Of a stretch of DNA of 64,000 nucleotides, positions 11,790 to 23,724 are shown piece after piece (position 1 is the first letter of the stretch; each line of letters opens with the position of its first letter). The DNA lies in assembly GCF_031755915.1 (NCBI RefSeq), contig NC_083386.1, positions 4,061,001 through 4,125,000 on the forward strand, in the 5' to 3' direction. The position numbers were made by a program, and so were the translations under genes. The notes beneath the pieces are model-generated. The model had not been told where the DNA came from and did no database searches. It worked only from the letters and a program-made list of their open reading frames with translations. The DNA comes from Ziziphus jujuba. Lineage: Eukaryota > Streptophyta > Magnoliopsida > Rosales > Rhamnaceae.

Positions 11790-12210
11790 CTTACTTTGAT
11801 CCTTAAAAAGTATCAATTCTATCATTAATTAATGGAGCAAATGGCATGCATGTGTCATTTCCATTAGCCAAACTAATGGAAAAACTATCATGGAACATTA
11901 CATATATTTTAATGCTCAAAATAAGCAAAAATTTGTTTAGGGATCAAAAATGAAAATCGCCTTATAATTTAGAAACCAATAATGAAAAAAATCTAAAAAC
12001 AAAAATGAGTACTTTGGAGTGCTATATCAAATTAATTAATTATATGAAAAACAAAATAAACGTTCTAGCTTTAGATTTTTTCTCAGTCCATATATATGTG
12101 AAGAAATATATGACTACTCAATGACTTGAATAATTTAGTGGATAATAAACAAAAGACAAAAGGAAAAGAATATTGGCAGCCAATAATTGAATCATCCGCT
12201 GATGACATAA
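11299..12210. repeat. Long imperfect inverted repeat (0.9 kb) around an (AT)n core
   Basis: The left arm starts GTCATCAGTGAATGACTCAA at 11301; the right arm, read in reverse, starts GTCATCAGCGGATGATTCAA from about 12208. The arms match through TTATTGGCTGCCAA, a TTTGTTTAT..ATCC segment, TCAAGTCATT, ATATAATTAATTTGA and the TTTTGATCC blocks, down to a (TA)n tract at about 11738-11775. Arms are about 400-450 bp with frequent mismatches. The whole could fold as one long hairpin. It could be a foldback transposon or two opposed MITE copies; no transposase is visible. Confidence 0.75.
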
Positions 12211-12654
12211 ATTATTGTGTCCCGGCATGTATACATAATTGGGACTTCTCATATTTCCACGTGTCCTGGAAAACTTTTTTTGGTTATATATGATTGATTA
12301 ATTTGATTAATTATTAAATCATGCAATACAATCTACAATATTTTTTTTCTAATATAATGGATGGATCTGGAATTGTATTTTCAATTGTTTTTAATTTTAT
12401 CAATATCAATACTATTTACACAATTAATAATTTAAATGAATGGTGAATGTTAGAAGGTCAAAAAATTAACATTAATTGCTTGGAAAGTATCATGATCACT
12501 CGTTCATTTGGTAAAATAATTGAATGATTTTTGTTTTTGTTTTATTTTTTTGAAAAAAGTCAATTAATATGAATCACCTTCCCACAATTCATTTTCCCCA
12601 ATAAAGCTGCAAACAATATACTTGTCCGAAAACCAAAACATTTTGTCTAAAACA
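12211..12654. other. AT-rich spacer upstream of the UGT pseudogene
   Basis: No coding signal. It should include the former promoter of the glycosyltransferase remnant, but I see no convincing TATA box at the right distance. Confidence 0.4.
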
Positions 12655-13433
12655 ATGTCTACCGACAGCAACAAGAACCATGCACATATCCTGGTATTCT
12701 CTTACCCAGAACAAGGCCACTCTCTGGCACTTTTGGCCTCTCTCTCCATGCTCCAAGATCCCATCATCCAATGGTTCAAGTCCCACCCTAACCCACCTGT
12801 TGCCATCATCTTTTTTTTCTTCCCCAGGGTGGACTTTACACTTGGCCAACTGCACCGACATCCCCAGGATCAGTTTCTTCTCCAACCGGGTTTTCCTAGT
12901 TTTTGTTCTTGATCATTCGGTAATCCCTGCTCGCAAGCTTTTCAAACTGGGCTTGCGGTTCTGACGGCTTTGCTGCAATGGAGAACTTGAAAACCAAAAT
13001 GTGCCATAGTCAGGTCTACAGTGTTGGCCCGTTATGCATCAATGGTGTACCCGACCCGGATAAGATTTCGGGTCGCAATAATGATGGTTACTGTGTTTTG
13101 GATTGGCTGGATATGTTTATAGATGGGTTGAAGGTTTACGTTTCGTTTGGGAGTCAGAAACTGCTGAACAAGGAACAAATGGAGGCTTTGGCTTTCCAGC
13201 TCGAAACGAGCAAAACCCCGTTTGTGTGTTATGAAAACGGTACTATTTATGATGTACCAAATTTGAATTTACCCCCAAAAAAAAAAAAAAAAATGATGTA
13301 CGAAGATTTGAGCGAGGATATAATGTTTGAGATAAAGATATTGGCAATGTTTTTGTGGTTTCCATTTGATTTGAAGGAAGAAGAAGAAGAAGAAGGATTT
13401 GTAGCAGAAATTACAAGGTTGTGTAGCTTTTGA
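12655..13433 (+). pseudogene. UDP-glycosyltransferase remnant (UGT89-like)
   Basis: Family 1 UGTs attach sugars from UDP-sugars to small molecules in the cytosol. The ATG at 12655 is followed by HAHILVFSYPEQGHSL, the conserved N-terminal acceptor-side motif with its catalytic-type His. After an internal deletion come DPIIQWFKSHPNPPVAII and, after a frameshift in a T-rich run near 12810, GWTLHLANC. A third block from 12978 has VYSVGPLCINGVPDPD, then VLDWLD and VYVSFGSQKLLNKEQMEALA, typical of UGT89 members. The sequence then degenerates in poly-A (13269-13290). The C-terminal PSPG box that binds the UDP-sugar is absent. Length and frame are both destroyed, so this is a pseudogene. Subfamily assignment is from motif memory. 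Confidence 0.8.
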
Positions 13434-13997
13434 ACATTTGAAGAGTTTGCCAATCATTTTACACCTTCTATGGTTGAACATTTGAGTAAGCTGATAGAAG
13501 AAAAATTTGCAAACTCTGGCCTAGTTTTCAAACCAAATTAAGCTAAAAAACAATTTGTACGGTGGTTTAATCTCTTAATCTTAGTTTGTTTAAATTTTGA
13601 ATGTTGCTTCATTTAAATTGAGCTTTTGCCGTGCTTGACTATGGATGTCTTGCTAGGGATACATGAATTGGAGATGCCAAATAACATTCTTGTAATAATT
13701 TCTTTATGCCGTAAAGAGAAAAATGTAATTAGAACATAATGTTTGGTCAAATTGGGCATAGCCTATCTGTGGGATTTTAAAATGAAAATGCCCACAAATA
13801 TGCAAAATAATTACATACTCACAAGTCACGATGAAACCATATGGGAAATTTTGCAATTTCCCTCAAATTTGGTTTTTAGGAGATGCCAAAAATAAGAATT
13901 TCATTTTTTATGTGTAACAAAAAGAAATATACTAATACTATCCAGAAACGTGGTTTTCAAAGTAAGATTTTTCAATGCCAGGTTCGCAATCTTGAGG
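13434..13997. other. Spacer, no recognised gene
   Basis: A short open stretch just after the UGT remnant (about 13440-13541, plus, ending TAA) has no similarity I recognise. The rest is AT-rich. Confidence 0.4.
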
Positions 13998-14022
13998 AAG
14001 TTCCATATCACATTTCAACATC

Positions 14023-14383
14023 TCAATGAGAGGCAAGGTCATTATTTTTGCTTAATTTGCAAAGCATCAAGAGCTTCAAAAGCTTATTAGCAACCTGCTG
14101 CTTATAAGTCTGGCTCTGATACATCAATTGCTCTTCGGAATCAAGCTCGAGGAAACCTGCGGTGAGCCAGACATGCGGATGAATCCTGATGCCGCCAGGC
14201 TGGAATTTTTTGAAAACAGAAGAGTGTCTGCATATGAAATCAATGGGGCAGTGGGGATGTTGAGAGAGTGTTTGTTTTTAGGTGATGATGGGGATTAGGA
14301 GGGATTTGGAAGGGCTCTGATTTGATGAGATTCTTGATGTTGATCATGGGGTTTGAGGTGCTTCTTCTCAACGGCATGTTGTG
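14023..14383 (-). pseudogene. Unrecognised host gene, 3' side, interrupted by the copia element
   Basis: Removing the copia insertion (and one copy of its GCCGC duplication) joins this stretch to 28870-28881 on the minus strand. It gives a 51-codon frame that starts at the ATG 28879-28881 and stops at 14240-14242. A second minus-strand open stretch (about 14205 down to a stop at 14023-14025) encodes a well-formed segment including IRIHPHVWLTAGFLELDSEE and YKQQVANKLLKLLM. It is in another frame, which an intron or a frameshift could explain. Codon use looks coding, but I do not recognise the family and assign no function. The insertion falls four codons after the ATG, so the locus is disrupted. 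Confidence 0.45.
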
Positions 14384-14388
14384 GCCGC
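14384..14388. repeat. Target-site duplication GCCGC of the copia element, left copy
   Basis: GCCGC directly precedes the 5' LTR and recurs at 28870-28874 directly after the 3' LTR, fixing both ends of the insertion. Confidence 0.95.
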
Positions 14389-14609
14389 TATTAGTGATTC
14401 TCATGTATAGCTGTGTAGTTAACCAAACATTTTTCATGTTGTTTGTCGTGTATATCCTTATCACGTGTATTTAGGCTTTATCATGTATTTCAAATATTAT
14501 TTTGTTTCTATCTGCTGTACCTCCCTTCTTATCTGTAATAGGATATTTATACCCAGCTTTTATTGAATAATAATTAAGCATTACTTTTCAATTTTCTTAA
14601 GTTGTTTTA
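14389..14609 (+). mobile_element. 5' LTR of the copia element
   Basis: 221 bp starting TATTAGTGATTCTCATG and ending TTAAGTTGTTTTA. It matches 28649-28869 base for base as far as I can read. A TATA-like GGATATTTATACCC near 14541-14554 and an AATAA signal near 14567 could serve transcription start and 3' end formation. Confidence 0.95.
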
Positions 14610-14621
14610 TGGTATCAGAGC
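14610..14621 (+). promoter_or_regulatory. Primer binding site (initiator tRNA-Met)
   Basis: TGGTATCAGAGC starts at the first base after the 5' LTR and is complementary to the 3' end of plant initiator tRNA-Met, the usual copia primer. Confidence 0.9.
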
Positions 14622-17090
14622 ATCAAACTCTCACGAGTCATGGCCTCATCTTTCTCATCCTCCTCAACCTCTATTTCGTCTTCTTCCTCAACAACTATTC
14701 CAATCATGACCGAACCATCTTTTTCAACAAGAACACTAGTTGTAATCAATGTAGCAACGCAAGTGCCTCTCAAACTCACAGAAAACACGTATTTTCCCTG
14801 GAAGGCTCAATTTGATGCTGTTCTTATTGGCTATGATCTTTATGGCTTCATTGATGGTACGAACCCTTGTCCTCAAACAACACATCCTGATAACTCACCA
14901 AATCTTGAATATCAATACTGGGTACGGCAAGACTAGCTCATACTTGGAGCAATTTTGGCCTCTCTTTCCAGTGATGTTTCTCATCTAGTTGCAACCTGCA
15001 AAACTTCAAGGGACGCATGGTCAACACTAGCTGTCTCATTTGCTAGACCTTCACGTTCTCGTATGCTTAGGCTTCGTGAACGTTTGATTCGCCCACAAGG
15101 GACACGATCTATCACTGAATATCTACAGGATATTAAAGGAGCAGCTGATGAATATGCACTTCTTGGGAGTCCAATTGATAATGATGAAGTAATTTTATAT
15201 ATTATCAATGGTTTATCCTCTGATCTAAAGGATATCTCTGCAGCGTTTCGCACCCGAGACACTTCGATCACTTTTGCCGAATTATATGAACAACTAGTTG
15301 AGCATGCCACATATTTGCGTAGATCTGAGTCTTCAACTGATGACACCTCTATCACAGCACACATGGCCAATCGTACAGGGAAACAACAAAGAAAATTTTT
15401 TCTCTCCAACACAAGACCAACCACACAGTTGTCTGGCTCCACTGTCAACCCAAGACAAACCTTCTTTGGTTCTCCCACTAATTCGAGACACCACTTCTCT
15501 GGTCAACCCACGCACTTCAGAAGACCTGGTAATTATAGGGGAAAATGTCAACTATGTGACCAACAGGGACATTCGGCCAAATATTGTCCTTCTTTCCATC
15601 ACCAATTATCGAACTCCTCTCAGCAACAGCGGTATAGTTCTAGGCCATCCCCTCCACAAGCGTTCTGTTCAGGAGCTTCCTCAAATGATGGTCTTCTGCC
15701 CACGCCACCTTCTTCACCAAACTGGTTGCTTGATTCGGGTGCCTCCCATCACGTGGCAAATGATTTGCAAAGCTTAGCCATTCACTCTGAATACGATGGC
15801 ACTGATGAAATTTTTGTGGGGAATGGTAATAGGCTTCCCATTACACATACAGGCACATCTCTTCTACTCACTCCCAATAAAAAGCTCTTGCTGTCTGATG
15901 TTTTTTGTGTTCCCACCATGACTAAAAACTTACTTTCAGTTTCAAAATTGTGCAAAACTAATAATGTTTCTGTGGAATTCTTATCAAATTGCTTTCTTGT
16001 GAAGGATTTGCAGACGGGAATAGTACTCCTAAAAGGACCGCATAAAGGTGGCACCTATCAGTGGCCATCTTCCTCCAACTATCTGTCTCCATCTCCAACC
16101 GCATTTCTCAGCCAGTCTGCTTCTCTTCAAGAGTGGCATCATCGTCTAGGACATCCATCTCATAGGATTCTTCATCATCTAGTGTCTGCACAAACATTGC
16201 CTGTTTCTTCTTTTAATAAATTCCATTGCACTTCTTGTTTATGTAATAAATCTCATAAAATTCCCTTCGGAATTTCTTCTATGTCAAGTTCAAAGCCTCT
16301 CCAATTATTATATACTGATGTTTGGGGACCGACCTCTGTCTGTTCTTATGATGGTTTTAAATATTATGTCTTATTTGTTGATCATTTTACTCGATATTCT
16401 TGGTTATTTCCACTAAAGTCCAAATCTGATGTCTCCTCTGTCTTCATAAAATTTAAAAATATTGTTGAAATTTTTTTTCAAACCCCTATTACATCAATAT
16501 ATTCAGATAATGGTGAAGAGTTCCTGAAATTAAAACCATTTTTTACTACACATGGCATCACTCATTTTCTCACCACTCCATATACGCCAGAACAAAATGG
16601 TTTTGCTGAACGTCGACATCGACATATCAGGGAAACCGGTCTGTCTCTTCTCACTCACGCCGGTCTACCAAGTAAATTCTGGACCTATGCTTTTACCACT
16701 GCAGTCTATCTCATTAATAGATTACCCACACCTACTCTTCATAATATTTCTCCTTTTCAAAAACCACCCAACTACACTCGTCTTAAAGCTTTTGGGTGTC
16801 TCTGTTTCCCTTGGTTAAAGCCATATATGCATCACAAATTAGAGTCTTCCTCTAGACCTTGCATTTTTCTTGGCTACTTACCCACTCAAAGTGGGTACCG
16901 TTGCTTTGACCCTTTTCAGGACAAAATATTTCTCTCCAGACATGTTAGGTTCATAGAATCCATTTTTCCTTATTCTTCTTTGTCTACCAAACCCGTCAGC
17001 CTCATTAATTCTGCAAATATTGCAGCACCTATCATGCCTACTTCTTCTCACACTTTAATTCCTTTTCTACCTAACTCTTTTTCTACATCA

Positions 17091-17360
17091 AATACTATTC
17101 ATCCAAATCAATTACACCTACCTACCCCTTCTTCACTCTCCTCATCTCCTACGTCAATTTCCCCCTCCACTTTTCAACATGCCCATACTATTCATCCACA
17201 TCATTCACACCTACCTACTCCCACACACTCCTCCTCTCATATGTCTCTTTCACCCTCCACTTTTCAACATGTCCATACTATTCATCCACATCATTCACAC
17301 CTACCCACCACTCCCACACTCTTTTCCCCTCATACGTCTCACTCATCCTCCAATTTTCAA
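17091..17360 (+). repeat. In-frame tandem repeat in the copia integrase-RT linker
   Basis: About three copies of a 90-93-bp unit encode a His/Pro/Ser-rich stretch around [13 protein letters not shown] (starts near 17093, 17186 and 17276). The copies are very similar, so the repeat expanded recently within the element family. It lies in the normally variable C-terminal tail of integrase. Confidence 0.8.
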
Positions 17361-18910
17361 AATGCCACTGTGGGCCCCACCTCCCATGCCTCCTCCCAAA
17401 GTCCTACTATTCCTGGATCCAACAACTCTTCATGTGAAGCACCTCCACATAATGCTGTTTCATCCCGTGATCTTCCTTCCCGTGCACTTCCTGCATCTCC
17501 ACCAGTTCGGTCCCCATCACCAATTGTACAACAGTTGACTCGCCAGCATCCTATGAGAACCAGGTCATTAAACTTAATTTTCAAACCCAAGAAGCTCCAT
17601 GATTTTTTTGTTGCCACTAAAACTTCCAATGGATGTGTTTCTGAACCTCGGACAGCAATTCAAGCTCTTCATATTGATGAATGGCGTGCTGCTATGTTTC
17701 TGGAATTTAATGCCCTCTTACACAATGGCACATGGGACCTTGTTCCACCTTCTGCTGCCAAGAATGTTGTTGGGTGTAGATGGGTTTTTCGCATCAAAAG
17801 AAATCCGGATGGTTCAATCCATAAATACAAAGCTCGGCTTGTCGCGAAGGGTTTTCATCAACGACCTGGCCTTGATTATTCCGATACTTTTAGTCCAGTA
17901 ATCAAGCCAACAACAGTTCGTCTTGTTCTTAGTATTGCCCTGTCTCAAAATTGGCCTCTCAAGCAATTGGATATTAATAATGCCTTCCTAAATGGTATTT
18001 TACATGAAGAAGTTTACATATCCCAACCTCCTGGATTTGTTGATGCTTCTAAACCGTCTCATGTTTGTCGCCTCAAGAAAGCCATATACGGCTTAAAACA
18101 AGCACCCCGAGCGTGGTACAATGAACTTAAGGCTTTCCTTATTTCCTTTGGCTTTACACGGTCTCATTCTGATGCTTCTCTATTCATTTATAACAAGGAT
18201 ACTCATCTTCTTTATCTTTTGGTTTATGTTGATGACATCATTCTTACGGGCAACAACTCCTCCACACTACAAAGGTTTGTTCGATCTCTCTCCAACAAAT
18301 TCTCTTTAAAAGATTTGGGAGACTTAAACTATTTTTTAGGGGTTGAAGTTCTGCCTAGCACACACGGTTTATTTCTCAGTCAACACAAATATATCCTTGA
18401 TCTCTTGGAGAAAACTAACATGACTGCAGCAAAACCAATGGCTTCTCCTATGTCGACGGCTCAAGCTTTAACTCTCTCTGATGGGTCCCAAACCACTAAT
18501 GCTACCCAGTATCGTCAAGTGGTTGGGAGTTTACAATACCTATCTTTTACACGTTCGGATATTGGCTATGCAGTAAATAAGCTATCTCAATTTATGCATT
18601 GCCCAACTGAAACCCATTGGCGAGCTGTAAAGCGTCTGCTCCGCTATTTAAAAGGAACCAGCTCATATGGGTTATTCTTGCGTCGTCATACTTCTTCTTG
18701 CCTTCATGCTTATTCCGACGCTGACTGGGCTGGCAATAGGGATGATCGCACTTCTACTACTGGTTATATCGTCTTTCTCGGTGGCAATCCTATATCCTGG
18801 TCCTCCAAAAAACAGCGGTCTGTCTCCCGTTCATCCACCGAAGCAGAGTATAGGGCTGTGGCAAATACGACTTCTGAGTTGTGGTGGTTACTTTCACTTC
18901 TTCGTGAACT

Positions 18911-18915
18911 TAAGG
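18911..18915. repeat. Target-site duplication TAAGG of the nested gypsy, left copy
   Basis: TAAGG precedes the LTR start TGTAACACC at 18916 and recurs at 28373-28377 after the LTR end CCTGACA at 28372. Removing the insert and one copy restores the copia frame across LREL-KVRLP. Confidence 0.95.
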
Positions 18916-19340
18916 TGTAACACCCCGTCCCAAATCGCACCGGAATCCGTGCACGTTGACCGAGGTTGACCGTTGACCGTTGACCGAAGGGGGTCAAAAG
19001 TTGACTTTTGACTCGGTGAGAATTTTGAGTTGACTAGGGTACCGTGGCGAAGTGCACGATGCCACGAGTTCGTAGACTGGTAGCACGTCGAAAATGGAGC
19101 TACGGTTTGAAAGTTATGGACGAAACAAGTTGCGGTCCAAACTGTCCAAGGGGTGCCGGAGTTGACTTTTTGTTTATGGGGAATTGAGCTTTGACTCATG
19201 CATGGTTGTGAAGTGCTCGTCGATACGAGTTCACAGACTAGCGGCACGCTCAAAACGGACATCCGGTTAAAAAGTTATGGACGTTTGAAGTTTACCGGAT
19301 ACCGTATTATTTTAATGTTTTTGGGTCGGTGAACAGTGAA

Positions 19341-19377
19341 ATGCCACGTGTCAGCTTCTGATTGGTCCACGTGGCAT
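19341..19377. promoter_or_regulatory. Inverted pair of G-boxes in the LTR
   Basis: ATGCCACGTG (19341-19350) and its exact reverse complement CACGTGGCAT (19368-19377) are separated by 17 bases that include ATTGG (a reverse CCAAT). CACGTG G-boxes bind plant bZIP and bHLH factors. The pair recurs in the 3' LTR at 25898-25907 and 25925-25934, and is decayed in the older LTR near 7841-7870. Confidence 0.6.
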
Positions 19378-21164
19378 GAACAGTATCATGCAGGGTTTTT
19401 ATTTGTTAAAACACTCGGGGAAGAGAGAGAAAGAGAGAGAGGAGAGAGAAAGAGAGAGGAGAGAGAGAGAGAGAGTCACCGGCCGCCGGCCATTTTCACG
19501 TTTTTCGGCCTAATTACTGTACACGCGCCAGCCAGCCAGATTGCCCACCTCATTTCCGGCAAAACCTCCAAATTTCACGGCGAACGGCCGCCGGACGCGC
19601 CCGGATCGGACGTCCGAAGTTTGGCGGCGATTTTTCCCCCTCCACCGCCGGCCACCGCGCCATACACCCATCATCCTCTCCTCAGGTCCGGCCTACCCAC
19701 CAAAAATCACGGCCATCGGACCACCGACGCGCCGGGATCGGAGCGTTTTCCGGCGAGGGGTCGAAAATCTTCAAACGGTGATTTCTCCGCCGTCCGACCT
19801 CCGTTTTGCTCACCGTCGGTCCCGTTGGATTGCTCTCCTCACGATCTACAAATCTGCAAAATTTCACAGCAAACGGCCACCGCCGGAAAATACTGTTCCG
19901 GCGACGGTTGCCGGTGACCGCGGCGGCCCGCCGGAAAATACTGTTCCGGCGAGTACCCGAAAATTCCGGCCAGCTCCAGTCCGCAGTGTTCGACCTCCTG
20001 AACCCAAATCCGACTTTCGTTTCCACCAATTCGCGACGGTTTGGGAGAATTGCGGAGCCGAAACCCGAAAAGCTTCCCGATAAAATTCCGACCCCGTCGG
20101 GTACGATCATCGGAAATTAAGACCGGATCTGTGATTAGCATCACTCGAGCTTCGATTCGGTATATCATTCGACTATTTTGGTTAACGTTTGCGTTTAAGC
20201 CCCCGGGTACCGGGTATTATTTACCCGAATAAAATATTAATTTATTTGACTGTCTGTGAATTTTGTTCTAGGAGCACCGGTGAGTCGTAGAATTGATCCC
20301 GTAGTGGATCATGGGTTAATTGCGTGCTCAAGGTGAGTGACCCACCTTCAAATTAATTTTGGGGAATTTAATTGATGAATATATTATGTGTGAATTAAAT
20401 ATTTGGAATTTAATTTCTATGTGCCAAATATTTATTGAATTTATTGTAGAATTATTTATGAATTTATTGGATTTAAGAAAATGCGAATTCTACAATTTAT
20501 GCCATGTGGAATTATCTATGGTTTTGAGGATTTTGAAATTGGTGTGGTTTTAATGGTAAATTGGGCACGATTTGATTTTCAAATATTTCAAGAAAAATAT
20601 TTGGTTATATTGGTGATTTCAATTTTTATAAAATATGCCCATGGAATATTATGAGATTTGATTATGATATTTCGAGAAATTATTTATGCTTGGAAAAAAT
20701 GTGGATATTTGAATTGATGGATTTGGGAGTTGGTGGATTTGAAAATCATGGAATTTACGGTATGGATTATAAGGAAATTGTGGAGAATTTCCCGGTTCAA
20801 GCGGATGGATTATGCCCGCTATGCTTATGAAAAATGTGAAATTTGTTTTATGATTTAAATTTATGGATTTTATAATTTTTAGATGCACCGTGCACGTACT
20901 GGTGTTCTGATTATGTGATATGGTATATGTGATATGGTTAGTGTGCACACGGTTGTGATTAGCGCGCAGGTGGGTGTGAGTAGCGCGCGGTTGATATTAT
21001 GAGGGTGTCCTGTGGATGCCATCGGAGAGGGCGGCCACCCCCCATTGGCCGGGACACCAGGTTAGCAGCGGCGCCGTGGGACGCCACGCGACCGTATGCC
21101 GGTTTCTTTCTATAACCTCCTGTCTGGCGGTACCTTGGGACGCTGGGTACTGTTGGCGCCACTG

Positions 21165-21172
21165 GTATATAG
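21165..21172 (+). promoter_or_regulatory. Candidate LTR TATA box
   Basis: GTATATAG in the context CACTGGTATATAGTGG. The same place in the other copies reads GGTATATGG or TATACCAGTG on the opposite strand. Its conservation among LTRs of different age supports a promoter role, but the transcription start is not determined. Confidence 0.4.
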
Positions 21173-21852
21173 TGGGTGCATCAAATGATTTTCAGAACTG
21201 TGTTTTAAAAATAAAATGTTTGGAAACTGAATTGGAATTAAAAATATAATTGTTACCGCTTCTGGTATTTAATTGATGTCTTGGTTTTCGGGGAATATGG
21301 ATAAAGGGTTTTGTGAAATTGTTTTAAAAGGGGAACCTTTCCAACTGAGAGAATTGTAAGGGTTTTGAGAGAAAATATTATTTCCAAATAATTATTATTT
21401 ATACTTATTACTGTGATATTATATGGTATAGTAGTATGGTCGCTCACTGAGATGATTAGCATCTCACACTCTTAAATTCCGTTCCTCTAGGTACCAGGTT
21501 GTCGGTGTTCACTCGGAGCGGACTTGATCTTCCTCGCTGTTTTAGTTCGGCAGTACCCTGTTATTCTTTTATTGCAGTTGTAATATTTCTTTCACTCTTG
21601 TTGTATTTATTTTGCACTGGATTACTGTATTTATTTTTTTAAGTGCTGCAATTTGTGGAATCGATTTGTAGTACTGTGGGAGGAATAAGGGGATAATTTT
21701 AGAAGTGTATTTTCAGTGCAGGGAATTTTGTGGTAAGTAAATCCCTTAAGGGAGGCTCTGCCGGATTTTCCGTTGGAAGGTTCGGTAGGGTTTCCCTGGG
21801 ATCAGGGCTGTCTAGGGTTCCGGGGAAGGAATTCTGGATGGGTCCTGACAGT

Positions 21853-21864
21853 TGGTATCAGAGC
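21853..21864 (+). promoter_or_regulatory. Primer binding site of the nested gypsy
   Basis: TGGTATCAGAGC two bases after the LTR end, complementary to initiator tRNA-Met. Confidence 0.9.
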
Positions 21865-23724
21865 TCTAGGTTCTAGTATTCCTAAGGGACTGTGCATTGT
21901 TGTGCATCCTATCCGTGTTTAATCTCTCGTTTTACCCGTGTGAAAGCGTTCTTTCTGTTTGTCTCGAAGTAAATTCGTTGCCCGAGTTTGAATAACTCTA
22001 ATCTTCGAGGGTGTCAATTAGGATCATCTAGCCTAACGGGAAATTCCTATGGCCTAGTCGATGGTCGAGGATGCCTTTTCTTTTTGAAGGTCAAGCTTAT
22101 CATCGTGAATGGTATCCGTTTCGTTCATGGAGAAGAAGGATGATTGCCTAAGGATGTGTGTCGATCGATTTCAAGGCGTCAAAATATTTTCCCGATCGAT
22201 TATCAAAATTTAAATGCTTTTCAAGGTGTTTTATTCAAGTATTTTTGGTTTGTGTTCATACATGTATCTGTATGTTATATTGTTTGATATTATACTGCAC
22301 CATATGGAGGCGGCGAACCAATGTGGTCCATGTAGAGCTAGCCCCATGATCATGTTGCCTACGAGCCCGGGGAATTGGACGGCCAATATAGGCAACCACC
22401 CTGGTTTGTATTGGTAGCAGAGTGTCGGTGACAGTTGGAATCATGGATTACGTAACATGTAGAAGGTGTCGTACGTACCTCCATTACAAGCGTGCATATT
22501 TTATTTTATGCTATGGATTTTAAGATATGGTTTTCAATGTGGAGTTTTAACAATTGCCTATGCAAGTTAGGTATATTTGAAAAATATATTTTATTATTTG
22601 TTTTATGTTATGGTTTTTCCAAGAGCGACTTAAGGGTTAAGTATCGCCAGTCGAGAATCCAAAGCAGGGTATCGTTGAGTTCAAAAAGGAGATCTTAAAG
22701 GAAGCACGCGATTCAAAGTATGCGATACACCCCAAGGGTACCAAGACGTATGGAATGCTCACTGGATGACATGGTGGTTTGGCACGATAAAGGAAGTTGC
22801 AAGATCCGAATAAAGGTACTTAGGTCACCGATAAGTAAAAGTAGGGAGATGTAAATATGGATTTCGTGCTTAAACTATCATTCACAAAGAGAAGGTACGA
22901 CAGCGTTTAGAGAATCAAGCAAGCTCCGGATAGCGACTAAAGTTCTACTTGGTGGTTGATGAGGTTAATGAGATGAGGATGATTCCTTAGGCATGGTTGG
23001 ATGTTTAAGCATGGTTATTTTTCATTCTAGAAGCTAAGATCTTGATATCTTATTTCCTTGGAGATTTAAGGTTCGTATTGATGGTGCTTCATCGATTCAA
23101 GGTGGTTGATATTGTTGGTGATAATTTACAATGATAAGGAGTATGATTTTTGGGACAGAGTTAGAATTTAAGAAGTGTGGAATACTTTATTGGGTTAAGG
23201 ATCTAGTGATTTGTTCATAGTATTGGTGGTGATGCTAGAATTAAGATTTAAATTTCTTATTGCTTGAGGTGTGGATTCATGGAATCTATTTGAAATGGGG
23301 GAAACTTAGGGTTTTCAAGAATGGTATTTGGATGTTGAGAATTTTATTCATGACCTTGATGAATTTAGTTAAAAGAAAGATTGATGTTTGTCGAGGTTAA
23401 GACTATTGGTTAATCAATGAGGAGCAAGGGTTTTATAATTGTAAGTACTAGGAGGGTAGTCGAAGACAAGTGAATTAATCTCAACCTTAACTTGGTGATA
23501 CCAGTATTTGAGGAAATTAGACTTAAGTTCTAATCTAACCTTTTAAAGTGTTGATCGAGTCACGAGAGTTGGTTGTTGGTTTAAGGATGCATGCTTTAGA
23601 AGCACCTTATGGTTAGCGTTCGACTATGACCAAGACTTGCAGATCGTGTTCTCGTGGACCAATTTGACTATCCTTAATTAGTGGGCATGAGAAGGAAAGT
23701 TGCACAAGAGGGAAGTTAAAGTCA
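21865..23724 (+). other. Non-coding leader and degenerate interior of the nested gypsy
   Basis: No frame longer than about 70 codons and no intact domain. Around 22676-22800 a heavily mutated trace reads like the integrase zinc-finger region (FKKEILKEARDSKYAIHP, then MLTG-stop), a relic of an older second copy of the sequence at 24046. The rest resembles gypsy leader DNA only in position. Confidence 0.6.

Larger units (their letters stand above)
14640..18915 (+). pseudogene. Copia gag-pol polyprotein, first part (one nonsense codon, then split by gypsy)
   Basis: The frame opens at ATG 14640 and stays in one phase to 18915. It contains gag (LTENTYFPWKAQF), a CCHC knuckle [14 protein letters not shown] (about 15546), protease [10 protein letters not shown] (about 15721), integrase with HHRLGHP...CTSCLCNK zinc finger and catalytic core [15 protein letters not shown] and [10 protein letters not shown], then RT with [19 protein letters not shown] and YVDDIILTG (about 18224), and RNase H SDADWAG...[10 protein letters not shown] single TAG at 14934-14936 sits where a Gln is expected (WVRQD-stop-LILGA), a C-to-T change. 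After LLRELK the frame is cut by the gypsy insertion at 18916 and resumes at 28378. Without these two lesions the polyprotein would be near full length. Confidence 0.95.
18916..21850 (+). mobile_element. 5' LTR of the nested gypsy (2935 bp)
   Basis: TGTAACACCCCGTCCC...GGGTCCTGACA. It holds a paired G-box (19341-19377), a GA microsatellite (about 19421-19475), a CCGG-rich 0.6-kb block, the GGTGAGTGACCCACCTT motif (about 20330) and a TATA-like site (21165-21172). Open frames in the CCGG block on both strands have no protein similarity and are shared by all copies because the DNA is repeated. Confidence 0.95.

Noticed and set aside
12589..12885. Minus-strand frame over the UGT remnant
   Set aside because: It is antisense to recognisable UGT motifs on the plus strand.
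14981..15478. Antisense frames opposite the copia polyprotein
   Set aside because: They are shadows of the strong plus-strand coding frame, with no start context or similarity.
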